Source of the DNA: VRUE01 sp963805455 | GTDB taxonomy: Bacteria > Actinomycetota > Thermoleophilia > Solirubrobacterales > 70-9 | Direction of reading: 5' to 3' | Assembly: GCA_963805455.1 (NCBI GenBank) | Contig: CAWDUJ010000006.1 | Location: 62,001-126,000, forward strand | Length of the DNA stretch: 64,000 nucleotides | Shown: piece after piece, positions 6,935 to 15,789 of the stretch | How positions within the stretch are numbered: position 1 is the stretch's first letter | How the letters are laid out: the number at the start of each line of letters is the position of its first letter | Notes under the pieces: generated by a model | Seen by the model: the letters and a program-made list of their open reading frames with translations, nothing else | Told to the model about the DNA's origin: nothing | The model's database searches: none | Made by a program: the position numbers and the translations under genes

Positions 6935-9900
6935 AAGAGTTTGAAGTTGCTTCCGGTGATGAAGGTCCCACCGGCAGCATTGCCGCCCCCGTCGGTTATT
7001 GACGTCGCGGCGATGAAGGACAGGGCTCCTTTGCTTGCCTGTGGCAGGACGCCGGTGACACTGGTGACTGTCAGCGTCACGGTGGTCGCGGTCCCGTTGT
7101 TGGAAAGCAACACCGTGCCGGCGAAGGTCGTGGTCGTCAGCGGCAACAGGACGTAGGCGTCGCTGCCGGTATCGAGTGCCCCATTGGTGATCCCGGAGAT
7201 CGTCAGCGTCACATTCGCAAGCAAGGGCTTGGCCTCGGTCGCGCCGCTGAAGGATGCCGGCACGGAAGCGGACGCGAGGCTCTGGTTGAACGTCAGGACC
7301 AGCCTGTCCCCGACCTCGAGCTTGCCGTTGCCGGGGCTGCCGTTGGGTTTCAGCGAATCGATCGCCGTCACCTGCGGGCCGCTCGTATCGAGCTTGGCGA
7401 CGCTGGCGGAGGTGTAAGTGGCCTGGTTGCCAACCTTGTCGGAGACGAGGTACTTGTAGCGATAGCAGTTGCCGCTGGTCACGCTCGTGTCGGCGCCTCC
7501 GACCAGGGTCACGGTTGTGGCATAGGTCCCGGGAAAGGCGTCGCAGGTCTCGGTCGCAGTGGTCAATGGCGCGACGTCGCGTTTGATCACGGTCGTCGCG
7601 GTGTTGATCCCGGACCCCGAAAAATCGTTGCCGTTGGCGGTCGTGATCGGTAGCGAGGTCGAGTTGACGACCCCGTTTGCGTAGGTGATGCTGCCGCCGG
7701 TAGGCGCGACGATGTCGCTGGTGAAAACGACCACGAGGTTGGCGCTGCTCTTACCAGCCTGATCGGTGCCGATGACGGGCTTGCTGGCCGGGTTGCTCGG
7801 TTCCGGCGTCCAGGTGAACGGCGTCGACGTGTAGGGACCGCCCGTCGGGGTGCTGATCGTCTCCACTTCATGGGACCAGCCGGTCGTCGCGATCGCGGGG
7901 AAGGTGGCCGAGGCGGGACCCGAAACAGGATCGGTGACCGCGTCGACCATCCTGAACGAGCCGGCGACGTTGCCGCGGTAATAAATGTTGTTGGTGGTCA
8001 GCGCCGCGTTGACCGCGCCTTCAAGGCTCAGCGCGTTCGTCGGCCCGACCGTGTCGTCCTTGGCGATACTGGCGCTGGCGTAGGTCGTCTGGTTGCCGAC
8101 GTTGTCGGAGATCGCGTAGCGGTACTGGTAACAGATGCCGTTGCTGACCGGAAAGGACACTCCCGAGACCGGGTTGCTGGCGAGCACAGCGAAGGCCCCG
8201 AAGGACCCGCAGGAGCCGGCCGAGAGCGTCGCCGTCGAACCTTCGATGATCCCGGAGGCGAGGTTGAGCCCGGAGATGGTGTCGGAGCCCTTGCTGAAAG
8301 AGACACTCACCGTGGTGCCGTTCGTGTACCCGTTCGTGTAGGAGAGGCTGCCGCCACTGGGCGCGGTGGCATCGGGGCTGACCGTAAAGCTAGACGCCGG
8401 GCTGGCCTTTCCGGCATTGTTGGTCATGGTCACGCTCCTGGCACCGCTGGGATCGGTCGGGTTGGCCGCGCTCCAGCTGTAGTTGCGAATACCGGCTCCC
8501 CCGCTGGCGCTCCAGCCGGTGGGGAAAGCGGGGAACCCGAAGACGGCGACGCCGGCGGTCGTGTCGACTGAGGCCGCGGTCAGCTGAAAGCCGCCGCTGA
8601 TGGCACCGGGCCGGTAGAAGACCGCCGTCCCGGTGCCGCTCCAATAGGTGTTGTTGAGGTCAGAGAAGCTGAGGGCAGGGGCCGGCGGCGCAACCGTGTC
8701 CACCTTGATGCTGGGGCTGTCGTAGGTGATCTGGTTGCCGACCCTGTCGGAGACGACGTACTCATAGCGGTAACAGGCGCGGTCCACCGGAACCGTGTCA
8801 CTCCTCGGCGTCAGCGGATCGTTGGCACCCACCTGGGTGTAGGCGCCGAAAGTCCCGCAGCTGCCGTTCGTGGAGCCGTCGGAGGTCAGCGAGGCTGAGG
8901 CGCGAAGCAGCTGCGCGCCGCTCGAGGCTAGCCCGGCGCCGCTGTCGGTGCCGGGCGCAAAGCTGACGCTCAGCGTCGTCGATATCGCGTAGCGGCCGCC
9001 GGTCCCACCGAGCCCGGTGGCATCGACCGATCCGCCGCTCGGGCCGGTGTCGTCCTTGATCAGGGTGAAGGCGGTCGGATTGGTGGCCGTCGGCCCGGCG
9101 TTGCTGGTCGCGGAGATTGGCTGGGCGCCGGGCGATGGGCTGGCGGCGTTGGCGGACCAGGAATAGGTGGCGCGGTAGGTGGAGCCGCTCACCGGGGAGG
9201 CGACCGGGCCGCCGCCGCTGAAGCCGGCGATCGCCGGGAAGGTCATATGCGCTATTCCGGAAGCGGGCGGGGCGGCCGACGACTCGACGTTGAAGCTGCC
9301 CGACTGCGCCGGGTTGTAGTAGACCGTCGATGCGGTGACCGACTGTGAGCTCGTGCCGCTGACCGGGGTCAGGGTCGCATCGGTCGGTATCGGCGAGACG
9401 GCGGGAGCACAGTGGGATGCGGCGATCGTGTCGTTGATCAAGGTGACGGCGCTGTTGTGGGCCAGTGCTCGTCCGTTCATCGCGACGGCGTCCCCCATCG
9501 AGATCGAGGTGAAGGCGAGGATGTCGCCGGCGAAGCTCGAGTTAGCGCCGAGCGTCGCCGAGCTGCCGACCTGCCAGAAGACATTGCACGCCTGGGCGCC
9601 GTTGATGAGATTGACGTGGCTGGATGCCGCCGTTTCCAGAGTCGACCCAGCCTGGAAGACGAATACGGCGTCGGGGTCGTTTTCGGCGTCGAGGGTGAGA
9701 TTCCCGGCAATCCCAAAGGTCGCGGATTTGTAGACTCCTCGGGTCAAGGTGAGCCCACCGAGGGTTCCCGCAAGCGACGCCGCCGGAGCCCTTCCGGCCG
9801 CGTCGGCGTATGCGATTCCGAGGTCAGCCTGGGCCTGGACCGCGGCGCCGTCGTTGCTGTGAATGCTCCCGTCAACAGTTCCAGGCGGAAAACCGGTCAT

Positions 9901-11781
9901 CGCGGTGCCAGGACTGACTCCGAGATTGCCGGTCAGCATCGAAACGCCGGCGCTGGTGATCGTCGAGCCGCCGAGGACAGCGAAGCTGTCGGCTTCGCCG
10001 ATCTCGACCGGCGGCGGCTCGGGAGGGAGCGCCGCCGAACCGGTTTCGACCTTGATGGCCGGGCTGGTGTAGATGGCGACGTTGCCGACGTGGTCGGAGA
10101 CGAGGTAGCGATAGAGGTAACAGCTGTCGTCCTCCGGGACCGTGTCGGCGTCGGGCGAAGCTGGGTTGTCGCCTCCCACCTGGATGAAGGCGGAGTAGGT
10201 CCCGCATTCCCCGTCGGCGGTCCCATCGGGGGAGCTGAGCGACGCCGAGGCCCTGAGGAGCTGGTCTGGAAGGTCGCTGGGACCGGTTCCGTCGGCCAAG
10301 CCAGACCCGGCATCCACCCCCTTTTCGAGTTTGAGGCTGAGGCTGAGGCTGGTCGAATAGTGGCCGCCGGTCCCGCCCAGGCCTTCGGCGTGAACCGAGC
10401 CTCCGGCGGGGGGAGTCGAGTCGTTGTGAAGCGGCCCGGTGGAGCCGAAGGTGCTGCCCGCTTCGTTGGTGAGGCTGATCGTTCCCGCCGGGGTGCTGGT
10501 GGTGCCGGCCACCCAGCTGATCGGGTTGGAGAGGAAGGGGCCGCCCAGCGGCGTCGTGACCGCGCTCGAGTCGAAGGAGAAGCCGATGGCGTCCGGGGGT
10601 AGTTTGGAGAATCCCGCCGAGATTGCGGGCGAGCCGCCGAGGGCAAGCGGGGTCATCAGGAATCTCAGCGATCCAGCTTCGACGCCGCGATAAAAGGCGT
10701 CTCCAGGCTGGCCGGTTTCTTCGTTCGCGGCGGCGACGTAGGCACCACCGGTGATGTCGACGAAATCGACCGTAAAGAGGGGAAGGCCGGTGTCGATCTT
10801 GACCAGCCGGGTTTCGACCGGGGACTCGTTGCCGGCATTGTCGGCGAGATAGAACTTCAAGGTCGACGTCGTCACGACCGAGACCGGGCCCGTGGCGTAT
10901 TGAGCCGTCGGCGAGGTCTTGGGATCGCTGCCGTCCACGGTGTACTTGGCAAAGGCGACACCCGAGCCGTTTCCATCGTTCACCGTCCCTCCAACCTCGA
11001 CCGGAGCGGTGTTGTTCCAGCCCGCGGCATTCGGCTCCGGTTCGACGACGATCTCGATCGTCGGAGGGACGGTGTCGACGAGGATGCCCGAGCTCGCATC
11101 GGCGCTGTTGCTTCGAGCGCTCAGCGAATGGGAGCCGTCGGAGACGCCGGCCGGCAGCGTCACCGAGATCGTCGCGGTGCCGTCGGCTTCCACCTGGGAT
11201 GGCGAGCCCGCCAATGGCACGGTGCCGTCGAGGAAGAAGGCGATCGCCTCGCCGGGACCGAATCCGGAAACGGTTCCGCTCACCACGGCCGGCAGCGGCG
11301 CGACGGTGCCGCCGAAGAGTTCCCTGGACAGGGAGATGGACCCGGGGCCGGTATTGACCGCACCGCTCTTGAGGCTCTCGGCCCCTCTCCAGTTGGCGCC
11401 GTAGACCGGAGTCACCGAGTACTGCCATTCTCCCGCCGGCGTTTCGGGCTCTTTGCAGGTTGCGGCGGTGATCGTCCCGGCGCAGCTCGGGCCGATGGTC
11501 GCCTGCGCTCCGGTTTCCTTGTCGTAGCGCTTGACGATGTAACCGTCCGCCGGGACTCCGTTCGAGAGAGAGCTGGTTCCCCACCTGACGACGACATTCG
11601 TCGAGCCCGTCTCGCCCGCCGTCGGCGCCGCTCCCTGGTTGACGGTCGCGGCACCGGCAGCGCCGTTCCCATCGCCGCCGGCCCCGCCGCCGCTCCAGTA
11701 GCCAAGTGCCGCCTGGCAGGACAGCCCCACTATCGCCGTGATCGCAAGCAGTGCCGCCACGCGGATTGTCCGCGCGGTCAT
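6931..11781 (-). CDS. Giant secreted surface protein with ice-binding-like domain
   Basis: The 1616-aa protein has a signal peptide followed by GYWSGGGAGG, a motif shared with two upstream operon members. Next come a fibronectin-type-like region (about 45-145) and bacterial Ig-like modules. Residues about 593-792 form a DUF3494 ice-binding-like domain (FAVLGGSTITSAGVSMLTGN to ALAHNSAVTLINDTIAAS). Around it are four copies of a module with the core C-Y-x-Y-x-Y-x-VSD-x-VGN, near residues 560, 1007, 1220 and 1445; the last three repeat every 215-225 residues. There is no LPXTG or C-terminal helix. DUF3494 domains bind ice or act as adhesins; which applies is unknown. The start overlaps the preceding gene (ATGA). 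Confidence 0.85.
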   Translation of the reverse strand: MTARTIRVAALLAITAIVGLSCQAALGYWSGGGAGGDGNGAAGAATVNQGAAPTAGETGSTNVVVRWGTSSLSNGVPADGYIVKRYDKETGAQATIGPSCAGTITAATCKEPETPAGEWQYSVTPVYGANWRGAESLKSGAVNTGPGSISLSRELFGGTVAPLPAVVSGTVSGFGPGEAIAFFLDGTVPLAGSPSQVEADGTATISVTLPAGVSDGSHSLSARSNSADASSGILVDTVPPTIEIVVEPEPNAAGWNNTAPVEVGGTVNDGNGSGVAFAKYTVDGSDPKTSPTAQYATGPVSVVTTSTLKFYLADNAGNESPVETRLVKIDTGLPLFTVDFVDITGGAYVAAANEETGQPGDAFYRGVEAGSLRFLMTPLALGGSPAISAGFSKLPPDAIGFSFDSSAVTTPLGGPFLSNPISWVAGTTSTPAGTISLTNEAGSTFGSTGPLHNDSTPPAGGSVHAEGLGGTGGHYSTSLSLSLKLEKGVDAGSGLADGTGPSDLPDQLLRASASLSSPDGTADGECGTYSAFIQVGGDNPASPDADTVPEDDSCYLYRYLVSDHVGNVAIYTSPAIKVETGSAALPPEPPPVEIGEADSFAVLGGSTITSAGVSMLTGNLGVSPGTAMTGFPPGTVDGSIHSNDGAAVQAQADLGIAYADAAGRAPAASLAGTLGGLTLTRGVYKSATFGIAGNLTLDAENDPDAVFVFQAGSTLETAASSHVNLINGAQACNVFWQVGSSATLGANSSFAGDILAFTSISMGDAVAMNGRALAHNSAVTLINDTIAASHCAPAVSPIPTDATLTPVSGTSSQSVTASTVYYNPAQSGSFNVESSAAPPASGIAHMTFPAIAGFSGGGPVASPVSGSTYRATYSWSANAASPSPGAQPISATSNAGPTATNPTAFTLIKDDTGPSGGSVDATGLGGTGGRYAISTTLSVSFAPGTDSGAGLASSGAQLLRASASLTSDGSTNGSCGTFGAYTQVGANDPLTPRSDTVPVDRACYRYEYVVSDRVGNQITYDSPSIKVDTVAPPAPALSFSDLNNTYWSGTGTAVFYRPGAISGGFQLTAASVDTTAGVAVFGFPAFPTGWSASGGAGIRNYSWSAANPTDPSGARSVTMTNNAGKASPASSFTVSPDATAPSGGSLSYTNGYTNGTTVSVSFSKGSDTISGLNLASGIIEGSTATLSAGSCGSFGAFAVLASNPVSGVSFPVSNGICYQYRYAISDNVGNQTTYASASIAKDDTVGPTNALSLEGAVNAALTTNNIYYRGNVAGSFRMVDAVTDPVSGPASATFPAIATTGWSHEVETISTPTGGPYTSTPFTWTPEPSNPASKPVIGTDQAGKSSANLVVVFTSDIVAPTGGSITYANGVVNSTSLPITTANGNDFSGSGINTATTVIKRDVAPLTTATETCDAFPGTYATTVTLVGGADTSVTSGNCYRYKYLVSDKVGNQATYTSASVAKLDTSGPQVTAIDSLKPNGSPGNGKLEVGDRLVLTFNQSLASASVPASFSGATEAKPLLANVTLTISGITNGALDTGSDAYVLLPLTTTTFAGTVLLSNNGTATTVTLTVTSVTGVLPQASKGALSFIAATSITDGGGNAAGGTFITGSNFKLF

Positions 11782-12272
11782 GCTCCTTCCTCCAGATGCA
11801 CGGTGAAGGTGGCGCCCTGGCAGGCGTCCGCGGCGTCGGTGCTCATTGCAATCGCCGAGGGCATGTCAATGATCAGGGTTCCGTTGGTTGCGCCGACTCT
11901 CGGAGGAACCTGCCAGCCCCCGCCGCCGTTGTTCTGGGCAACGAAGCTCAGGGCCGAGACGTTGCAGCCGCCGTGGGCGGCGTCGGCGATGAAAGGCTCC
12001 CCCTCGTCTGCATCCAGTGTCAGCGAGCCGAGGTGAACGAAGTAGGGGTTGGGATTGCTGGCGACGATTGCGACACTCGCGACATCGCCAGGGGAGAGGT
12101 GGGCCGTCGGGGTGCCCGGTTCGAGGGAGAGCGACTGGGCGTCGGTGAGCACCGTGGTCGCGCTGCCGCTGCCGGGGTTGGACCAGTAGGCGATTGCTCC
12201 GGCTGCGAGGCCGGCGGCAATCGCAATCGCGATCAGCAACGTGCGGGTGCGTTTTGGCCTCAGCCGTCTCAC
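11778..12272 (-). CDS. Secreted small protein with YWSNPGSG motif
   Basis: The GTG at 12272 overlaps the TGA of the preceding gene (GTGA), which fixes the start and gives 164 aa. The N-terminus is basic then hydrophobic (VRRLRPKRTRTLLIAIAIAA), followed by AYWSNPGSGSA and a beta-rich domain of about 120 residues with one cysteine pair. The layout (short signal, Tyr-Trp-x-x-x-Gly-Ser-Gly, compact beta domain) resembles the TasA/camelysin style of secreted fibre proteins. That is a resemblance in architecture, not proven homology. It is the third gene of the surface operon. Confidence 0.75.
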   Translation of the reverse strand: MRRLRPKRTRTLLIAIAIAAGLAAGAIAYWSNPGSGSATTVLTDAQSLSLEPGTPTAHLSPGDVASVAIVASNPNPYFVHLGSLTLDADEGEPFIADAAHGGCNVSALSFVAQNNGGGGWQVPPRVGATNGTLIIDMPSAIAMSTDAADACQGATFTVHLEEGA

Positions 12273-13192
12273 GGGGCGACCTCCGTGGCGGAACCGGAGA
12301 ACGACAGCGACAGCGAGGCCAGCTTGCAGCCGTCCTGGTTGACAGCCAGGTTCAGCATCGAGACCCTGGGCCATTCGGCCGGCACGAAGCCGAGTTCGCT
12401 GAGGCTGGCCGTGCTCGACGCGGCAAGCGTGAAGCCAGGGGCTCCCGAAAATTGCTCGACCGAGAAGTCGTTGGCACTACACGGGTGGGCTAGGTTCGAT
12501 TGTGGCCCGCTGACGCTCGCCACCTGGACGCTCAAGCTCGAGATCGAGAGGTCGGTGCTTTCTCGGTTGGCGAGCGTGAGGTCGAGCGACGCTCCCGTTC
12601 CCGGCGTCAGGGACTCGGGGAGTTCGCCGCTGATGGCGAATGCGTCTGGGGGCAGAGGCGAGGGCTGCGGAGCTCGCTTCGCAGCGGCGCTCGAACCACT
12701 GCGGTGGGTGACGACCAGCCTGATCGCCGTGCCGCCGCTGCGATGGGGACGGCGGGCGTGGACCCACAGCCTGTAGGTACCTGGGGGTGTGTTGGCCGCG
12801 GTGGTCACCGTGAGGGTGGTCGTCTGGCGACGGGCCCTCCGAGATGCGAGCCCTCTTTGGGGCGTGAAGGAAACGTTGGCTCCGGAGGGAAGCGCGTTGA
12901 CCACGCTCAGGTCGGTACGACCTCTGAGCCCGAGCTGATTCGCCTCGAATTCGCGGTCGCGGCGGGCGACCCGGACAGCGAATCGTGCCGAAGCGCCCGG
13001 CTCCACGGTGCGACTAGGGGGCTTGGCGCTTATCGAGAGCGGCTGGGCAGCCCGGTCGACCGAGTGCCTGGCGCTCACCACGGCGGCGACAGCGAAGGCC
13101 GCACCCAGGCTCGACGTGACCAGCAGCGCGAGCAGGCAGGTGGAGCGGCGGCAGAACCGCCGCCCCACTCGCCTTGTGCTCGCCCTGGTCAT
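12269..13192 (-). CDS. Membrane-anchored Ig-like domain protein
   Basis: The 307-aa product has an N-terminal helix (STCLLALLVTSSLGAAFAVA), probably an uncleaved anchor or a signal peptide. An Ig-like domain follows with PSGANVSFTPQRG and NTPPGTYRLWVHARRP, a pattern typical of NEW3/NPCBM-associated folds. A second beta-rich domain begins around LPESLTPGTGASLDLTLANR. Two cysteines (HPCSAN, DGCKLA) may form a disulfide, as in the flanking genes. It starts 9 bp after the previous stop and overlaps the next gene by four bases. No enzymatic signature was found; a structural surface role is inferred. Confidence 0.7.
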   Translation of the reverse strand: MTRASTRRVGRRFCRRSTCLLALLVTSSLGAAFAVAAVVSARHSVDRAAQPLSISAKPPSRTVEPGASARFAVRVARRDREFEANQLGLRGRTDLSVVNALPSGANVSFTPQRGLASRRARRQTTTLTVTTAANTPPGTYRLWVHARRPHRSGGTAIRLVVTHRSGSSAAAKRAPQPSPLPPDAFAISGELPESLTPGTGASLDLTLANRESTDLSISSLSVQVASVSGPQSNLAHPCSANDFSVEQFSGAPGFTLAASSTASLSELGFVPAEWPRVSMLNLAVNQDGCKLASLSLSFSGSATEVAP

Positions 13193-13200
13193 CTCGATCT

Positions 13201-13656
13201 CTAGGAGCTCGAGAGGGTCAGGGTCAGGGTGGCGCCCTTGCAGGCGTCCTGGCTTACTGCGGTGTTGTGGTAAACGAGCGAGCCGTCGTTCGGCAGCGCC
13301 TCATTCGTCGCTTCTGCCGGAACTTCGTGTTCCTCGATGACATCGGCCATCGAGAAGTCACCCGTTTCGCAGGCCGCGTGAGCGCCATCGGCGGCCACAC
13401 TGACCAGGTGTACCGTGGTGACCTGGATGGGGGATTCGCTCGGGTTGGCGACCGAGAAGCTGACCGGCTCGTTGGTTCCCGGGGCACTGCCTGGGACCAC
13501 CGTGCCTGTGAGGGTCACGGAGCCGTTGGTACCGACGTCGGCGGTTCCCGTGCCGGAGCCTCCCCCGGTCCAGTAGGCCACTGCGGCGACTGCGATCGCC
13601 AGAGCGACAAGTCCACCAAGGGCGGCCAGGACTCTCCTCCTGTTGGTGTTACTCAT
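13201..13656 (-). CDS. Secreted small protein with YWTGGGSG motif (first in operon)
   Basis: The ATG at 13656 (MSNTNRRRVLAALGGLVALA) has GGAG nine bases upstream and gives 151 aa. The signal region is followed by VAYWTGGGSGTGTAD and a beta-rich domain with two cysteines (ACETGD, DACKGA). The domain resembles that of the gene at 11778-12272 in length, cysteine placement and the ending A-C-x-G-A-T. This is the first structural gene of the surface operon. Its start overlaps the stop of a 25-codon leader ORF, with a predicted c-di-GMP riboswitch upstream. Confidence 0.75.
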   Translation of the reverse strand: MSNTNRRRVLAALGGLVALAIAVAAVAYWTGGGSGTGTADVGTNGSVTLTGTVVPGSAPGTNEPVSFSVANPSESPIQVTTVHLVSVAADGAHAACETGDFSMADVIEEHEVPAEATNEALPNDGSLVYHNTAVSQDACKGATLTLTLSSS

Positions 13657-13726
13657 GGAAAGACGCTCCACTCAGAACGTCCCCACTACCGCGCGACACG
13701 CGGGTGAGATGGATGTGGTTGGACAT
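13649..13726 (-). CDS. 25-residue leader ORF coupled to the surface operon
   Basis: The ATG at 13726 has a good ribosome binding site (AAGGAAGGAC) and opens MSNHIHLTRVSRGSGD, then VLSGASFHE and TAA. The stop at 13649-13651 lies just inside the next gene, whose ATG is at 13656 (sequence ATGAGTAA). Ribosomes finishing the leader would be placed on the downstream start. It lies between the predicted riboswitch and the first structural gene. It has no known homologue that I recognise, and it may act only in coupling. Confidence 0.5.
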   Translation of the reverse strand: MSNHIHLTRVSRGSGDVLSGASFHE

Positions 13727-13818
13727 GGAAGTCCTTCCTTTCTGACGAGCAGCCTCAAAAACGCTCCGAGGCTGCCACGACCGCCTAAACAGGCCGGCGG
13801 AGTGGCGGCAGTCCTTTT

Positions 13819-13888
13819 TTCGGCAGCCCGGCGAACTCCGGAGGAGTCCCGTGGCTCTGCGGACCCGCCTTGCGACGAGGGTGCCTGA
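13819..13888 (-). promoter_or_regulatory. Predicted c-di-GMP-I (GEMM) riboswitch aptamer
   Basis: Read on the minus strand, the region matches the GEMM-I layout. GGCA near the 5' end pairs with TGCC at the 3' end (P1). A helix ACCC/GGGT is capped by a GCAA tetraloop. The conserved core GCAGAGCCACGGGAC follows (the usual form is GCAAAGCCACGGG), then a helix ACTCC/GGAGT and the 3' core GCCGGGCTGCCGAA. It ends about 160 nt before the surface operon, and the gene on its other side encodes an HD-GYP phosphodiesterase. The call rests on motif reading; no covariance model was run. Confidence 0.7.
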
Positions 13889-13985
13889 GTCGAGAAGGTC
13901 TGCTCTTGTAACTACAGACTTCCTCGGTCCCGGAATGGCTCAACTTGAACTTCGGAGCTGCGCCCAGACGTTCGTTACATCGAGG

Positions 13986-15440
13986 CTAGCCACGCAGAGC
14001 AATTGCTTCATCGATGTGATCGAGCAGGATGTCGACTATCTGAGGATCGAAATGGCTGCCCCTGCCCTTCCTCATGACCTCAACGGTCTCCTCCACGGTG
14101 AGCGCCGGCCGATAGTGACGGTCGCTGAGCAACGCGTCGAAGACGTCGGCGACGGCGGTGATCCTGCCCTCGAGGGGGATCTCATCTCCGACAAGTCCCT
14201 GCGGATATCCGCTGCCGTCGTAGTGCTCGTGGTGGGTCAGTGCGATGGCGCCAGCGACTCGGAGCAACTCACTCTCCGAGTCGGCGAGAATCTCATTGCC
14301 GACCGTCGTGTGCCGCTTCATCTCCTCGCGCTCCCCATGCGTCAGCGGACCTGGCTTGCAAAGGATCTCACTTGAGGTGGCGATCTTCCCGACATCGTGC
14401 ATCGGAGCCGCCACGCGCAGTAGGTCGATCCGCTCCGCATCGAGACCGAGGTGGCCGCCCAGGAAGGAGGCGACCCTGGCCATGCGGTCGACGTGCTTCC
14501 CCGTGGACAGATCGTGAAGCTCGATCGCCTTGGTCAGCCGTTCGACCGTCTCCTGGCGAGATAGCCGCAACTCGGCAATCGCCTGGTGCTGGGTGGCCGC
14601 CAACTCATCGCGCAGGCGCAACGCGTCCTTCTGGGCGGTCACATCGGTCGAGATTCCGCAGACCGCCGTCGGCCGCCCATCCTCGTCGAGGAGAGGAAAC
14701 TTCACGGTCTGGAAGGTCCGCTCGACTCCACCTATCCCAAGCGTTTCCTCTGCCCTGTAGGTCTTGCCCCCCTTGAGGATGCCGTGATCGATCGCGCGAG
14801 TGGATGCCACTGCCTCGGGGGCCAAGATCGCCTCGTCGGTCTTGCCGAGCAACTGGCCCCTCTCCTGCCCCGCAAGCTCGTCGGCCTGCGCGTTCGCGAA
14901 GATGTAGCGGTAGTCGTCGTTCTTGACGTAGACAGGCATCGGCGCCATGTCGATGATCGCCTGCCGGCGTTCTTCGAGGTTGAGTCTGTGAGCGCTCTCC
15001 AATTCTTCGAGTTCGCGCCGGCGCAGAGCATTCATTGCCGTGATCAGCAGCTGTCCTGGCCAGAACGGCTTGACCAGGTAGCCGTGGACACCATGGCCGC
15101 CCAGGCCGAATGCCTTACGGGCGACTTCCGGGTCGTCCTTGTCGGTGACCAGTACCACAGCGGTCTCGGGATGCTCTTCGGTGATTTCTTCGGCCAGAGC
15201 CAGTCCGGACCCGCCCAGCATCTGAATATCGCAGAGGGCGAGCTGAAAGTTGGTTGATGCAAGCTTTGCGTGGGCCTGAGCTAGGTTGCAGGCGAATTCA
15301 CACCGATAATGGTCTCCCAATGCACGATCGACCAACTGCAGCATCTCGGGATTATCGTCGGCGACCAGGATGCGGGCGAGGCCAACTCTGGTCGACAGGG
15401 CATGGGGCATCAGCCTAGGCTCTATCGCGTTCACATTCAC
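13986..15440 (-). CDS. Response regulator with REC, PAS and HD-GYP domains
   Basis: The 484-aa protein is a probable c-di-GMP phosphodiesterase. Residues about 22-135 are a receiver domain (phosphoacceptor Asp in LALCDIQML, Lys in YLVKPFWPG). Residues about 155-275 are a PAS domain (VYVKNDDYRYIFANAQA). The C-terminal 190 residues are HD-GYP with the metal-binding motifs GKHVDRMARVA, MHDVGKIATSSEIL and HHEHYDGSGYPQG. The GYP triad is intact, as in active enzymes. No cognate kinase is adjacent. It lies between the riboswitch-led surface operon and a polysaccharide synthase, so local c-di-GMP control is likely. Confidence 0.92.
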   Translation of the reverse strand: MNVNAIEPRLMPHALSTRVGLARILVADDNPEMLQLVDRALGDHYRCEFACNLAQAHAKLASTNFQLALCDIQMLGGSGLALAEEITEEHPETAVVLVTDKDDPEVARKAFGLGGHGVHGYLVKPFWPGQLLITAMNALRRRELEELESAHRLNLEERRQAIIDMAPMPVYVKNDDYRYIFANAQADELAGQERGQLLGKTDEAILAPEAVASTRAIDHGILKGGKTYRAEETLGIGGVERTFQTVKFPLLDEDGRPTAVCGISTDVTAQKDALRLRDELAATQHQAIAELRLSRQETVERLTKAIELHDLSTGKHVDRMARVASFLGGHLGLDAERIDLLRVAAPMHDVGKIATSSEILCKPGPLTHGEREEMKRHTTVGNEILADSESELLRVAGAIALTHHEHYDGSGYPQGLVGDEIPLEGRITAVADVFDALLSDRHYRPALTVEETVEVMRKGRGSHFDPQIVDILLDHIDEAIALRG

Positions 15441-15789
15441 TCCACTGCCTCGAACCGCTGCTCGAGTTTAGAGCTCTTCGTACCGACTCTGGTCGTGTCT
15501 CTCACAGGATTCCTTACCAGCCGACTGACCATAGCGCTCAATAGCGCAACTCAACTCATGTTGATGGAATGTGAGTACCTCCTGGCTAGTCCATTTGGGG
15601 GGTATTGGCCCTGTTTCCCACATCTGGAGACGCTCTCTGACCGACGGCAATCGACTGCGGGTAACCCTGGAAGGGGAGATGTCGCTGGGATGCTCCATCT
15701 GACCGCCCTCGACGCGGTGCTGCCATTTATCGCTGATTAACGGGCCCTGAGGTGTAGGCCGGCGCTGTCCGGTCGATGGAACTCGAGAG
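15441..15789. other. Intergenic region, lower GC, no gene supported
   Basis: This 349-bp gap separates two divergent genes (HD-GYP and the GT2 synthase) and so must hold both promoters. Its GC content is visibly lower than that of the flanks. I see no convincing -10/-35 pair, RNA gene or protein. Minus-strand frames stay open across it but use codons unlike the neighbours and lack a ribosome binding site. Confidence 0.5.

Noticed and set aside
13649..13888. Cobalamin or ydaO riboswitch upstream of the surface operon
   Set aside because: The motifs of those families are absent, while the GEMM-I core, tetraloop helix and closing pairs are present.
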